Shown: positions 17,994-26,511 of the stretch, piece after piece
Numbering within the stretch: position 1 is the first letter of the stretch
Layout: each line of letters starts with the position of its first letter
Assembly (NCBI RefSeq): GCF_000341225.1
Contig: NZ_ANAC01000012.1
Coordinates: 1 to 64,000 of the forward strand
Direction: 5' to 3'
Length of the DNA: 64,000 bases
From: Nocardiopsis alba DSM 43377
GTDB taxonomy: Bacteria > Actinomycetota > Actinomycetes > Streptosporangiales > Streptosporangiaceae
The notes under the pieces: generated by a model
Seen by the model: only the letters and a program-made list of their open reading frames with translations
Databases searched by the model: none
Told to the model about the DNA's origin: nothing
Made by a program: the position numbers and the translations under genes

Positions 17994-18444
17994 GTGAGCC
18001 CCACGCACGTGGGGATGGACCGGCGTTGACGGTGCCGTGGTGGTGGGTGGAGGGGTGAGCCCCACGCACGTGGGGATGGACCGTACCCAGGTATCTCCGA
18101 TATCCGCGCGTCGGCGTGAGCCCCACGCACGTGGGGATGGGCCGCGTGGGAACGCCACCCCGACCAGGGAGGTACGGTGAGCCCCACGCACGTGGGGATG
18201 GACCTTGCTTCTTGCACCATTCGCACATCAACAGCACGTGAGCCCCACGCACGTGGGGATGGACCGAGCGTTTCCCCCGATACGGCGACGAGCGGGCCGT
18301 GAGCCCCACGCACGTGGGGATGGACCGGGTCGGCAGGTTCGTCGGAGGCCTCGACCGCCGTGAGCCCCACGCACGTGGGGATGGACCGAAACCCTGGACG
18401 CGCTGATCTGCGAGGTGAACGTGAGCCCCACGCACGTGGGGATG
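17994..18444 (+). CRISPR. CRISPR array 2: eight repeats, seven spacers
   Basis: Repeats start at 17994, 18055, 18116, 18177, 18238, 18299, 18360 and 18421, exactly 61 bases apart (28-nt repeat, 33-nt spacer; or 29+32 as in type I-E, since the base after the repeat is nearly always G). The fourth repeat ends GGGCC. The last is cut after GGGGATG, the usual degenerate terminal repeat. This is the largest array in the window. Confidence 0.95.
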
Positions 18445-18475
18445 CCGGGGCTGTCCTCAACAGGAGGTCCTCCGG

Positions 18476-19051
18476 TCAGCGGGCGCTCTCTTCATGGGCG
18501 TCGAGAAGGTCGGCCACGAGTCGGCGGGCGTACGCGGTCTCAAGACCGGCGGGGCGAAAGAGGATGCGGTACATGATGGGGGCGACGATGCCGTCCAAGG
18601 TCTCTTCGACGGCGGGGGTGTTCTCCCCACGACCGCTCGCGCGGATGAGGATGGTGTCGATCTGTTCGGCCGCGTAGGCGGAGCACCGCCCGGCGTTACC
18701 GCCGTCCGGGTCGCCGAGTAGAGCGTCCCGAATGTAGGCCCGGCCCGAACCGGATCCCATCTCGTCGAGGAACTGTTCGGCCCAGGCGGTGAGGTCGGCT
18801 CGCAGGTCGCCGTGGTCTTCCGGTTCACCCTCGGGGCGCAGACGTTCCACCGCGACGTCCGACAACAGCTCGGTCAGGTCACCCCAACGGCGGTAGATCG
18901 TCGACGGGGTGACCTCGGCGCGTTGGGCGACCATGGGCACGGTGAGGGCGTCGCGCCCGACCTCGGCCAGGAGTTCACGTACCGCGGAGTGCACCGCGGC
19001 CTGGACCCGGGCGCTACGCCCTCCGGGGCGCACCATCTGCTTGCGACTCAT
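18476..19051 (-). CDS. TetR-family transcriptional regulator
   Basis: The protein has 191 aa. The N-terminal HTH (LTVPMVAQRAEVTPSTIYRRWG, about residues 37-58) is typical of TetR proteins with a YRRWG recognition helix. The C-terminal ligand domain (about 80-185) is of the TetR_C_16/33 style. It is followed on the same strand after 31 bp by CRISPR array 2 read in the opposite direction. The amidase operon lies upstream on the same strand. The target is unknown. Confidence 0.88.
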   Translation of the reverse strand: MSRKQMVRPGGRSARVQAAVHSAVRELLAEVGRDALTVPMVAQRAEVTPSTIYRRWGDLTELLSDVAVERLRPEGEPEDHGDLRADLTAWAEQFLDEMGSGSGRAYIRDALLGDPDGGNAGRCSAYAAEQIDTILIRASGRGENTPAVEETLDGIVAPIMYRILFRPAGLETAYARRLVADLLDAHEESAR

Positions 19052-19174
19052 GGATTCAGTCTAAAGCTCGCCCTTTGCGTTTAGCGGTTCTCTGAAGCGG
19101 AACGGAGACCGCTCGACGGTGGGTATCGACGGTCCTCGCAGCCTCGAGACGGACAGTCGGTCCACGGGCCGGGC

Positions 19175-20566
19175 TCAGCCGACCGGAGCGAGCGCTCGAG
19201 CGGGCCGCGTCCGTTCGTAGGCGTGGCCTGCTCGCAGAAGCGTTCGCTCATCGAGGGGGCGGCCGATCAGCTGCATGCCGATGGGCATGCCCGCCGTGTC
19301 GTGGCCGACCGGGACGGACAGGGCCGGCAGCCCGGTGATGTTCGCCGGGGCGGAGAGTCGGACGTAGGCGTCGGAGACGCTCTCGGTCGTACCGTCCGGC
19401 CAGGTGACGCTCTCCTGCGTGGCCGGAACCGCGGTCATCGGAACGGTGGGGGCGGCGACCATGTCGACCTCCTCCAGAAGGTGGTTCCACGCGTCGCGCA
19501 TCAGCGTGCGGGCGCGTTGGGCCCTCAGATGGTCGCCCGCGCTCACCAGTTCGCCGGCCTCCAGGAGGATCCGCACGTCCGCCTGGTACAGCTCGGGCAC
19601 GGTGCGCAGGGTGCGCTCGTGGTAGGCGGTGGCCTCCGGCACCATCAGACCCCACTGAGTGGCCTGGACGTAACGGGTCATGGGGATCTCGACTTCGACG
19701 AGTCGGGCACCGAGCTCCTCCATTCCGGCGATGGCGTGGTGGACGGCGGCGGCCACTTCCGGATCGACGTGCTCGAAGTAGTAGTGGCTCGGCACTCCGA
19801 CGCGCACACCGCTCAAGTCCGGGTCCGTCTTCGGCCGGTGGTCGATGGCGGGGGTGTCCAGTGAGGCCGGGTCGCGCGGATCGTGCCCGGTGAGGGCGTT
19901 CAGAACCAGGGCCGCGTCCTCGACGGTGCGGGTGATCGGCCCGACGTGGTCGAGGGACCAGGACAGCGCGGTGATCCCGTGGCGGGGGACCAGCCCGTAG
20001 GTGGGCTTGAGGCCGACCACTCCGTTCAGGGCGGAAGGCACTCGGATCGACCCTCCGGTGTCGGTGCCGAGGGAGAACGTCGCTTCCCCGGCGGCCACCG
20101 CGACGGCGGATCCGCCACTGGAGCCTCCGGCGACCCGGTCCCGGTCCCAGGCGTTGCCGGTCTGCGGGGTGGTCAGGCCATAGGCGAACTCGTGGGTGTG
20201 GGTCTTGCCGACCAGGACGGCGCCGGCGGACCGTAGTCGGGCGGCGACCGTACTATCGGCGGTCGCGCGATGGTCGGTCCGGACCCGGGAACTGGCGGTG
20301 GTGGGCATGCCGGCGACGTCGATCAGGTCCTTGAGGCCGACCGGGACACCGTGCAATGGCCCCCGGTATTCACCTTGGGAGATCTCCCGCTCGGCCTCGT
20401 GCGCCGCGTGGCGGGCCTGTTCGGCGGCGACCATGACGTAGGCCTCGAGGTGCGGCTCGATTCGTTCGATGCGTTCGAGGACGGAGTCGACCAGTTCGAC
20501 GGGGGACAGTCGCCGTTCCCGGATCAGGGACGCGGTGGCGGCGAGGGGCAGTTCATACGGTCGCAT
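19175..20566 (-). CDS. Amidase (amidase-signature family)
   Basis: The protein has 463 aa. It contains the full amidase-signature Ser-cisSer-Lys triad: Lys in GVPVGLKDL (about residue 79), cis-Ser in AGGSSGGSAVAV (about 153) and nucleophile Ser in GTDTGGSIRVPS (about 177). The length fits AtzF/GatA-like hydrolases. It starts inside the last codons of the upstream small gene (14-bp overlap), so the two are translationally coupled. The preceding small AtzG-like subunit argues for a small-molecule amidase such as one acting on carboxybiuret- or allophanate-like amides, rather than tRNA amidotransfer; the exact substrate is not known. Confidence 0.9.
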   Translation of the reverse strand: MRPYELPLAATASLIRERRLSPVELVDSVLERIERIEPHLEAYVMVAAEQARHAAHEAEREISQGEYRGPLHGVPVGLKDLIDVAGMPTTASSRVRTDHRATADSTVAARLRSAGAVLVGKTHTHEFAYGLTTPQTGNAWDRDRVAGGSSGGSAVAVAAGEATFSLGTDTGGSIRVPSALNGVVGLKPTYGLVPRHGITALSWSLDHVGPITRTVEDAALVLNALTGHDPRDPASLDTPAIDHRPKTDPDLSGVRVGVPSHYYFEHVDPEVAAAVHHAIAGMEELGARLVEVEIPMTRYVQATQWGLMVPEATAYHERTLRTVPELYQADVRILLEAGELVSAGDHLRAQRARTLMRDAWNHLLEEVDMVAAPTVPMTAVPATQESVTWPDGTTESVSDAYVRLSAPANITGLPALSVPVGHDTAGMPIGMQLIGRPLDERTLLRAGHAYERTRPARALAPVG

Positions 20567-20762
20567 CGGGCTTCTCCTGTCCTACGCGATAGGTGCTCGC
20601 GGGCGGGGTGTCTCCGAAGTCCAGCTCGCGCAGAACCGAGACGACGGTGTGGATGTGGTCGGCGGTGGCCGCGACCGCCGCGTGCCGGTCATGGGGGAGC
20701 GGCAGTCCGGCCCGGGCGGCCCAGCGGGCGGCCTCGGGCGGGGTGAGCTCGGTGGAGGACAC
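20553..20762 (-). CDS. AtzG-like (DUF4089) small subunit of the amidase
   Basis: The protein has 69 aa from GTG 20762, chosen because GGGAG lies 4 bases upstream. The pattern (LTPPEAARWAARAGLPLP, then a long helix ending LRELDFGDTPPAS) is that of AtzG/GatC-like helical subunits that wrap around amidase-signature enzymes. The gene overlaps the amidase start by 14 bp, which supports a stoichiometric complex. Confidence 0.7.
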   Translation of the reverse strand: MSSTELTPPEAARWAARAGLPLPHDRHAAVAATADHIHTVVSVLRELDFGDTPPASTYRVGQEKPDATV

Positions 20763-20820
20763 GGTTCTCCCATCCGGTCGGGGCGGGGCGCCGGAGCACC
20801 TCACGCCAAAAGCTAACTGT

Positions 20821-20861
20821 TTGCTTTAGTTGACGGTAGGTCCTATCGTCGCTTAAGGCAA
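20821..20861. promoter_or_regulatory. Overlapping divergent promoters for the amidase operon and the MBL hydrolase
   Basis: Plus strand: TTGCTT (20821-20826), 17 bases, TATCGT (20844-20849). Minus strand: TTGCCT (complement of 20856-20861), 17 bases, TACCGT (complement of 20833-20838). The two promoters interlock face to face, so one regulator could switch both units. Confidence 0.5.
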
Positions 20862-21060
20862 ATGTGTTGCTTTTGCGGGAAAGGGGCATGGTCAGCGGCC
20901 GCGCGCCCTTCGTCCTCGACGCGTCGTGCCCCATGACCGCCTCAACCGGCCCTGCCCGCAGGAGTGGCCCGGACGGCCCTCGCCGTGTCACGGCGCGCGG
21001 CGGCCGCCCCCTGTCAGGCCATCGATCGCCTCTAACGAAGAAGAAAGGAAACGAGAGACC

Positions 21061-21954
21061 ATGCGGACCCCTTCCACCATCCCCTCCTGGTCCGTGGGCG
21101 ACGTCATCGTCCACCGCGTCGACGAGGTCCCGCTGCCACCGGCGACCGGACTGTGGTTGCTACCCGACGCCACCCCCGATCTGGTGCTGGGCCAGGACTG
21201 GCTGCGCCCCCACTTCGCCGACCACGATGGCGTCCTCCACATCGACAGCCACAGCTTCGCGTTCGTCGTGGACGGATCGCGCGTGCTCGTCGACACCGGC
21301 ATCGGCAACGGCAAGCAGCGGGCCAACCCCGCCTGGCACGACCTGCGCACCGACTACCTGGAGCGGCTCACCGAGGCCGGCTTTCCACCGGAGACCATCG
21401 ACCTGGTGATCCTCACGCACCTGCACGCCGACCACGTCGGCTGGAACACCCGACAAGTGGACGGCGCGTGGGTGCCCACCTTCCCCAACGCCCGCTACCT
21501 CACCAGTCGAACCGAACGAGAGTTCTGGGCCGGCCAGGACATGGACGAGGCGCGCCGCCAGATGTTCCGCGACTCGGTGATCCCGATCGAAGAGGCCGGC
21601 CTGCTCGATCTGATCGACGTCCCGGCCGAAGGCGCGCGGATCTCACCCGGCCTACGCCTGATCCCGACCCCCGGCCACACCCCAGGCCATGTCGCCGTCG
21701 AACTGGCCGTCCAGGGAGAAACGGCACTGATCACCGGCGACTGCGTCCACCACCCGATCCAGCTCGCCCATCCCGGCATCCGGGCCTGCGTCGACATCGA
21801 TCCTCGGCGCTCCGAGGCCACCCGCCGTGCGCTGCTCACATCCCTGGCCGCTACCGACACCCTGCTGCTCGGAACCCACTTCGCCCCGCCCACCGCCGGT
21901 CGGGTCGTCACCGACGGGGACGCCTACCGGTTGCTACCGGTGTCGGCGGGCTGA
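21061..21954 (+). CDS. MBL-fold metallohydrolase (lactonase-like)
   Basis: The protein has 297 aa from ATG 21061 (AAAGGAAACGAG upstream). The metallo-beta-lactamase signature THLHADHVGWN (His120, His122, Asp124, His125), then TPGHTPGH, ITGDCVHH and a late His (GTHFAPP) complete a dinuclear metal site. The length and the N-terminal region (VDEVPLPPATGLWLLP) are those of the N-acyl homoserine lactonase/MBL hydrolase group, but many members have other esters as substrates. It is divergent from the amidase pair through a shared promoter region, so the two may belong to one catabolic function. Confidence 0.85.
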   Translation: MRTPSTIPSWSVGDVIVHRVDEVPLPPATGLWLLPDATPDLVLGQDWLRPHFADHDGVLHIDSHSFAFVVDGSRVLVDTGIGNGKQRANPAWHDLRTDYLERLTEAGFPPETIDLVILTHLHADHVGWNTRQVDGAWVPTFPNARYLTSRTEREFWAGQDMDEARRQMFRDSVIPIEEAGLLDLIDVPAEGARISPGLRLIPTPGHTPGHVAVELAVQGETALITGDCVHHPIQLAHPGIRACVDIDPRRSEATRRALLTSLAATDTLLLGTHFAPPTAGRVVTDGDAYRLLPVSAG

Positions 21955-22040
21955 GCGGGGGCTTCAGGACTCTGGAGGGGGAGAGGGCTTTGGTGCGGTC
22001 CGAAAGCTCGGGAGGGCCGTTGTTCCGGGTCGGTCCGGCT

Positions 22041-22172
22041 TTCGTGAGAGCATGCGGTGAGATGGAAGTGGTGCCGGGGTGTCGGTGGGTAGGACGGTCG
22101 AGGACGGCTGTTCCTTAACCGGGCAGTAGGTTTCATGGAGATAACGCCTCGCGTTGTCGCAGGTCATCAAGC
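22041..22172 (+). promoter_or_regulatory. CRISPR leader, copy 3
   Basis: This is a 132-nt leader: TTCGTGAGAGCATG box, CTTAACCGGGCAGTAGGT, and the palindrome AACGC-CTC-GCGTT inside 22140-22159, 33 bases before the first repeat. Confidence 0.7.
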
Positions 22173-22261
22173 GTGAGCCCCACGCATGTGGGGATGGACC
22201 GGAATCGGAGCACTTGAGCGCCATAGAAAGGGAGTGAGCCCCACGCACGTGGGGATGGACC
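22173..22261 (+). CRISPR. CRISPR array 3: two repeats, one spacer
   Basis: There are repeats at 22173-22200 (one C-to-T in the loop: CACGCATGTG) and 22234-22261 around a 33-base spacer. Confidence 0.85.
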
Positions 22262-22297
22262 AAACTCGCAACGACCGCGACTGGCCCAGCCCGACCC

Positions 22298-22975
22298 TTA
22301 CACGGCGTCGCGTGCCGAATCGGTGAGGTGGCGCCAGGTCCGTACGAGCTGGCTGAACTCCTTGACCTGCACGAGCACGTGGTCGCGGGCGGCGTTCTCC
22401 GCGGCCTCGGCGTCCCCGGCGACGATGGCGTCGGCGATCGCGCGGTGCTCGGCCAGGGAACGTCGCATGCGGTCGGGCACTCGGAGCTGGAGCCTCCGGT
22501 ACGGCTGGAGGGCCCGTTTGAGCGCGTGGGCCTGCTGTCGCAGGTATTCGTTGCCGCACGCCTCAGAGACGACGCCGTGGAAATCGGCGTTGGCGTAGTA
22601 GTACCCGTCGGCGTCGCCCGCCGTGGCGTACCGCTCGCATGCGCGCAGGGTGTCCTCGAGCCGCTCTATCGACTCCCGCTCGATGCGGCGTGCGCAGAGC
22701 CGTGCCGCCATCCCCTCGAGCTCGGCCATGACCTCGAAGCGTTCGGCCAGCTCTGAGACGCCGAGCTCGGTGACGTACGTGCCCTGCTTGGGGCGGATCT
22801 GCACCAGCCCGGAGCGTTCCAGGGCCTGGAGCGCCTCCCGGATCGGTGTGCGCGAGCACCCGAACTCGAGCTCGAGTCGCGCCGGATCCAGGCGCTCGCC
22901 CGGCCGGTACCGGCCCTCGACAACGGCGTTCTCCAGCGCGTCCCGGACGCGTTGGGATTCCGGAACCCGAGCCAT
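22298..22975 (-). CDS. GntR/FadR-family regulator of the malonate genes
   Basis: The protein has 225 aa from ATG 22975, supported by GGAGG five bases upstream. The winged helix (ARLELEFGCSRTPIREALQALERSGLVQI, about residues 28-60) is a textbook GntR motif. The FCD ligand domain follows (about 85-215), with the metal-binding pattern DFHGVV, a later HRAIADAI and a final His. Divergent from the malonyl-CoA decarboxylase operon with a 119-bp gap holding an operator-like palindrome, it is most likely the malonate-responsive repressor (MatR-like). Confidence 0.88.
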   Translation of the reverse strand: MARVPESQRVRDALENAVVEGRYRPGERLDPARLELEFGCSRTPIREALQALERSGLVQIRPKQGTYVTELGVSELAERFEVMAELEGMAARLCARRIERESIERLEDTLRACERYATAGDADGYYYANADFHGVVSEACGNEYLRQQAHALKRALQPYRRLQLRVPDRMRRSLAEHRAIADAIVAGDAEAAENAARDHVLVQVKEFSQLVRTWRHLTDSARDAV

Positions 22976-23053
22976 CGACACCTCCGTGCCCAGATTAGCC
23001 GACCGACTGAGGGGGTTGCGCTCCACTGTTCCATACCTTACGTTCCCTGTTAT

Positions 23054-23076
23054 ATATATCACCCCAAGTGATGTAT
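23054..23076. promoter_or_regulatory. Operator-like palindrome in the malonate promoter
   Basis: ATATATCAC (23054-23062) and GTGATGTAT (23068-23076) are inverted with one mismatch around 5 bases. They lie in the only AT-rich stretch between the GntR gene and the decarboxylase gene, 19 bases before the latter's start. This is a likely GntR binding site. Confidence 0.55.
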
Positions 23077-23094
23077 GTTACTTAAGGAGCGGAG

Positions 23095-24447
23095 ATGCGG
23101 CCCGACGGAGCGCGCGAGACCGGTCCGGTCCGACCGGCGAAAGAGGGGCACGACGGTGGTCCCCAGACGGCCGATACGTCGGGGCCGTCCGCCCTGGAGC
23201 GCCTGCTCACCGACTGCGAGATCCTCATGGGCGACGTGGGCGAGGCCTCCGTCCGCGCGGTCGCGGCGCGGGCCCTGGCCGCCTACGACGAACTCGACGA
23301 CCCCGGCAGAACGGCCTTCTTCACCCACGTCATCAAGGACCACGGCGTCGACCCCGACCGGGTCCGCGCCGCCTTCCACCGCTGGGACGAGGCCGACAAC
23401 AGCGGATCCGGAGGCGAGGAGGAGCTGGTCGAGCTCTTCGACGCGGTCGAGCCGGCGCGCCAGCGACTGCTCCGCCGGATGAACCACGCGCCCGACGCCA
23501 CGCTCGCCCTGGTCGGAATGCGCGCGGACCTGCGCCGGCTGATGCGCCGCCATCCGGAACTACGCCCCCTGGACCACGACCTCCACCACCTGCTCGCCTC
23601 CTGGTTCAACCGCGGATTCCTCCGCCTGGCGGAGGTCACCCCGGACTCGCCCCGGCGACTGCACGACCACCTGCTGCGCTACGAGAAGGTCCACCCGATG
23701 GCGGACCGCGCCGAACTCCGCCGCCGCCTGGAGCCCGCGGACCGCCGCATCTACGCCTTCTTCCACCCGGCCACCGGAGACGTGCCGCTGATCTTCGTGG
23801 AGGTCGCCCTGGTGCGGGGGACCCCGGGCGACATCGCCCCCCTGCTGGAGCCCGGCCCCGCCCTGGACCCCGGGGAAGCCGACACGGCGGCGCTCTACTC
23901 GATCAACAACGCGCTGGACGGCCTGACCGGGATCTCCTTCGGCAACCTCCTCATCAAGCAGGTCATCGAGCAGGTGCGCGACCGGCTGCCGCACCTGGAG
24001 CACTTCGTCACGCTCTCACCGATCCCGGGGTTCCGGCGCTGGCTCGACGAGCGGGCCGAGAACGAGGCCGACCTGCGGGAACTCGTCCGAGACCTGGACG
24101 CCGTGGACGGCCCGGCCGACCTCGACCCCACGGAGACCGCGCGGATCCGCCCCCGGCTCCTGCCCGTCCTGGCCCGGTACATCGCGGCCGAGAAACGCGA
24201 CGACGGGCGGCCACTCGACCCGGTCGCCCGCTTCCACCTGGGCAACGGGGCCGCCGCGTGGAGGCTCGACTGGCCGGCGAACACCTCGGAGCAGGCCTGG
24301 CGGCAGTCCTACGGCGCGATGGTCAACTACCGCTACGAGCCGGACAAGCTCGAACGCCGCCACGAGGACTTCGTCCGCCGCCGCACCGTGGCGCTCGACG
24401 GCCCCCTGCGGGACGCACTGCCGGACGCCCCGGGCTCCGACACGTGA
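23095..24447 (+). CDS. matA: Malonyl-CoA decarboxylase
   Basis: The protein has 450 aa with an ATG behind AAGGAG. It catalyses malonyl-CoA to acetyl-CoA plus CO2. An N-terminal helical domain (about 30-130) precedes the GNAT-fold catalytic domain. The catalytic serine sits in TLSPIPGF (Ser about 308) and the histidine in FHLGNGA (His about 381), matching the Ser-His pair of the family. YSINNALDGLTGISFGN is another family hallmark. It is the first gene of a plus-strand operon with malonyl-CoA synthetase and the MadLM carrier. Confidence 0.93.
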   Translation: MRPDGARETGPVRPAKEGHDGGPQTADTSGPSALERLLTDCEILMGDVGEASVRAVAARALAAYDELDDPGRTAFFTHVIKDHGVDPDRVRAAFHRWDEADNSGSGGEEELVELFDAVEPARQRLLRRMNHAPDATLALVGMRADLRRLMRRHPELRPLDHDLHHLLASWFNRGFLRLAEVTPDSPRRLHDHLLRYEKVHPMADRAELRRRLEPADRRIYAFFHPATGDVPLIFVEVALVRGTPGDIAPLLEPGPALDPGEADTAALYSINNALDGLTGISFGNLLIKQVIEQVRDRLPHLEHFVTLSPIPGFRRWLDERAENEADLRELVRDLDAVDGPADLDPTETARIRPRLLPVLARYIAAEKRDDGRPLDPVARFHLGNGAAAWRLDWPANTSEQAWRQSYGAMVNYRYEPDKLERRHEDFVRRRTVALDGPLRDALPDAPGSDT

Positions 24448-24488
24448 GCCACCTCCACCGCATAGAACGAGAAAGAGGAACACCAACG

Positions 24489-26009
24489 ATGGCGCCATTC
24501 ACGGCCATTCACCGATCCTTCGCCGAGCAGGCGCGACGGCGACCGGACCGGACACTGTTCGAACTGCCCGGCGGCGAGAGCATCACCTACGGGCAGACCG
24601 AAGAGACCGTGCGACGGATCGCCGCCCGCCTCCTCGCCGACGGCGTCACCCCCGGCGACCGGGTCGCGATGCAGGTGGAGAAGTCCCCCGAGGCCGTCGC
24701 GCTGTACCTGGCGACCCTGCGCGTGGGCGGGGTCTTCCTCCCGCTCAACACCGCCTACACCGACGCGGAGATGACGTACTTCCTCGGCGACGCCCGGCCC
24801 CGCGTGCTCGTCTGCTCACCCGACCGCCGGGCCGAGCACACCGGTCGCGAAGCCGAAGGGCTCGTCGTCGAGACCCTGGGAACCTCCGGCGACGGCACCC
24901 TCCTGGAAGGGGACGGCCGCCACGACGGGGACCACGACGCCTCGGCCGAGGACCCGGCGGCCATCCTGTACACCTCCGGCACCACCGGGCGGTCCAAGGG
25001 CGCCGTTCTCACCCACGGCAACCTCGCCTCCAACTGCGAGGCGCTGCTCCAGGCCTGGCGGTACACCTCCGAGGACCGGCTGATCCACGCCCTGCCGATC
25101 TTCCACGTCCACGGGCTCTTCGTCGCGGTCAACATGACGCTGGCGGCGGGCGCCTCCATGCACTACCTGTCCGGGTTCGACACCGACGCGGTCATCGACC
25201 TGCTGCCCCGCGCCACCGTGCTCATGGGCGTCCCCACCTTCTACACCCGCCTACTGAAGAGCGACCGGCTGACCTCGGAGTCCTGCGCCTCGATGCGGCT
25301 GTTCGTCTCCGGTTCGGCCCCGCTGCTCGCGAGCGACGCCGAGGCCTTCCAGGCCCGCACCGGCCACGCCATCCTCGAGCGCTACGGGATGACCGAGACC
25401 GGGATGAACACCACCAACCCCTACGAGGGGCCGCGCAAGCCCGGCACGGTCGGCCGGCCACTCCCCGGCGTCGAGATCCGGGTGGCGGACCGGGAGACGG
25501 GAGGGAAGCTCCCCGACGGAGAGGTCGGCATCGTCGAGGTCCGCGGACCCAACGTCTTCTCCGGCTACTGGCGGATGCCGGAGAAGACCGCCGCCGAGTT
25601 CCGCGAGGACGGCTTCTTCATCACCGGCGACCTGGGCCGCGTCGACGAGGACGGCCACCTGTGCATCGTCGGCCGGGACAAGGACCTCGTGATCTCCGGC
25701 GGCTACAACGTCTACCCCAAGGAGGTCGAGGAACTCCTCGACGCGCACCCGGGGGTGCTGGAGTCCGCCGTGATCGGCGTCCCCCACCCGGACCTGGGCG
25801 AGGCCGTGGCGGCCGTCGTCGTCCCCCGGCCGGGGCGGGAACTCCAGGCCGAGGAGCTGCTGGAGTCCATCTCCGGAGACCTCGCCCGATTCAAGCGGCC
25901 GCGCGCGGTGCGCGTCGTCGAGGCACTGCCCCGCAACGTCATGGGGAAGGTGCAGAAGGCCGAACTGCGCGAACGCTACACGGACCTGTTCACCGGCGCG
26001 GACGCCTGA
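24489..26009 (+). CDS. matB: Malonyl-CoA synthetase (acyl-CoA ligase family)
   Basis: The protein has 506 aa from ATG 24489 (GAGAAAGAGG upstream). It is an adenylate-forming enzyme: P-loop-like AILYTSGTTGRSKGAVLTHGN, the LERYGMTETGMNT core, TGDLGRVDEDG, a hinge near GRDKDLVISGGYNVYP, and the C-terminal lysine in NVMGKVQK. Context (malonyl-CoA decarboxylase before it, malonate carrier after it) and the length of about 500 aa identify it as the malonate-specific MatB. It makes malonyl-CoA from malonate, CoA and ATP. Confidence 0.92.
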   Translation: MAPFTAIHRSFAEQARRRPDRTLFELPGGESITYGQTEETVRRIAARLLADGVTPGDRVAMQVEKSPEAVALYLATLRVGGVFLPLNTAYTDAEMTYFLGDARPRVLVCSPDRRAEHTGREAEGLVVETLGTSGDGTLLEGDGRHDGDHDASAEDPAAILYTSGTTGRSKGAVLTHGNLASNCEALLQAWRYTSEDRLIHALPIFHVHGLFVAVNMTLAAGASMHYLSGFDTDAVIDLLPRATVLMGVPTFYTRLLKSDRLTSESCASMRLFVSGSAPLLASDAEAFQARTGHAILERYGMTETGMNTTNPYEGPRKPGTVGRPLPGVEIRVADRETGGKLPDGEVGIVEVRGPNVFSGYWRMPEKTAAEFREDGFFITGDLGRVDEDGHLCIVGRDKDLVISGGYNVYPKEVEELLDAHPGVLESAVIGVPHPDLGEAVAAVVVPRPGRELQAEELLESISGDLARFKRPRAVRVVEALPRNVMGKVQKAELRERYTDLFTGADA

Positions 26010-26111
26010 CCGCCGCTCGCTCCCACCCCCCCGACGGCCGTCCCCCCGGCGTCTCGCCGGCCGCCCCCGGCGCTCCCGCAGGCCACCCCCCCCCGAAGCA
26101 AGGAGAAAACG

Positions 26112-26510
26112 ATGGTCCTCTACGGAGTGGCAGCCCTGGCGGTGTGCCTGCTCTCGGGCGCGCTCGTGGGCGAACTCCTCGGTGCCGCGGTCGGCGTCGA
26201 CGCCAACGTCGGCGGCGTCGGCTTCGCCATGATCATGCTGGTGGTCGTCTCCGACCGCCTGCGCAGGAACGGGAAACTCCCCGAGGCCACCGAGCAGGGC
26301 GTGCTCTTCTGGAGCGCGATGTACATCCCGGTCGTCATCGCCATGGCCTCCACACAGAACGTGGTCAAGGCGATCGCGGGCGGCCCGATGGCGATCACCG
26401 CGGGCCTGGCGGCGCTCGCGGTGGGGGCCGCCCTGGTGCCCGTCCTGTCGCGGATCGGCGAACCCGCGGAACCGCTGCCGCCGCTGGTCGAGGAAGAGCG
26501 GGAGGTCTGA
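26112..26510 (+). CDS. madL: Malonate transporter subunit MadL
   Basis: The protein has 132 aa, with ATG after AAGGAGAAAACG. It shows four hydrophobic helices and the MadL-typical GGVGFAMIMLVVVSDRL and FWSAMYIPVVIAMASTQNVV segments. With MadM it forms the two-component, probably Na+-coupled, malonate importer. Its stop and the MadM start are one base apart. Confidence 0.9.
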   Translation: MVLYGVAALAVCLLSGALVGELLGAAVGVDANVGGVGFAMIMLVVVSDRLRRNGKLPEATEQGVLFWSAMYIPVVIAMASTQNVVKAIAGGPMAITAGLAALAVGAALVPVLSRIGEPAEPLPPLVEEEREV

Positions 26511-26511
26511 G

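Noticed and set aside
17668-18460. Minus-strand proteins with repeated HPHVRGAH / SPRAWGS units
   Set aside because: These are translations of CRISPR repeats in three frames, not tandem-repeat proteins.
22623-24488. Malonyl-CoA synthetase as an 1128-aa protein
   Set aside because: The extra N-terminus is a shadow of the GntR and decarboxylase genes; ATG 24489 gives the normal family length.
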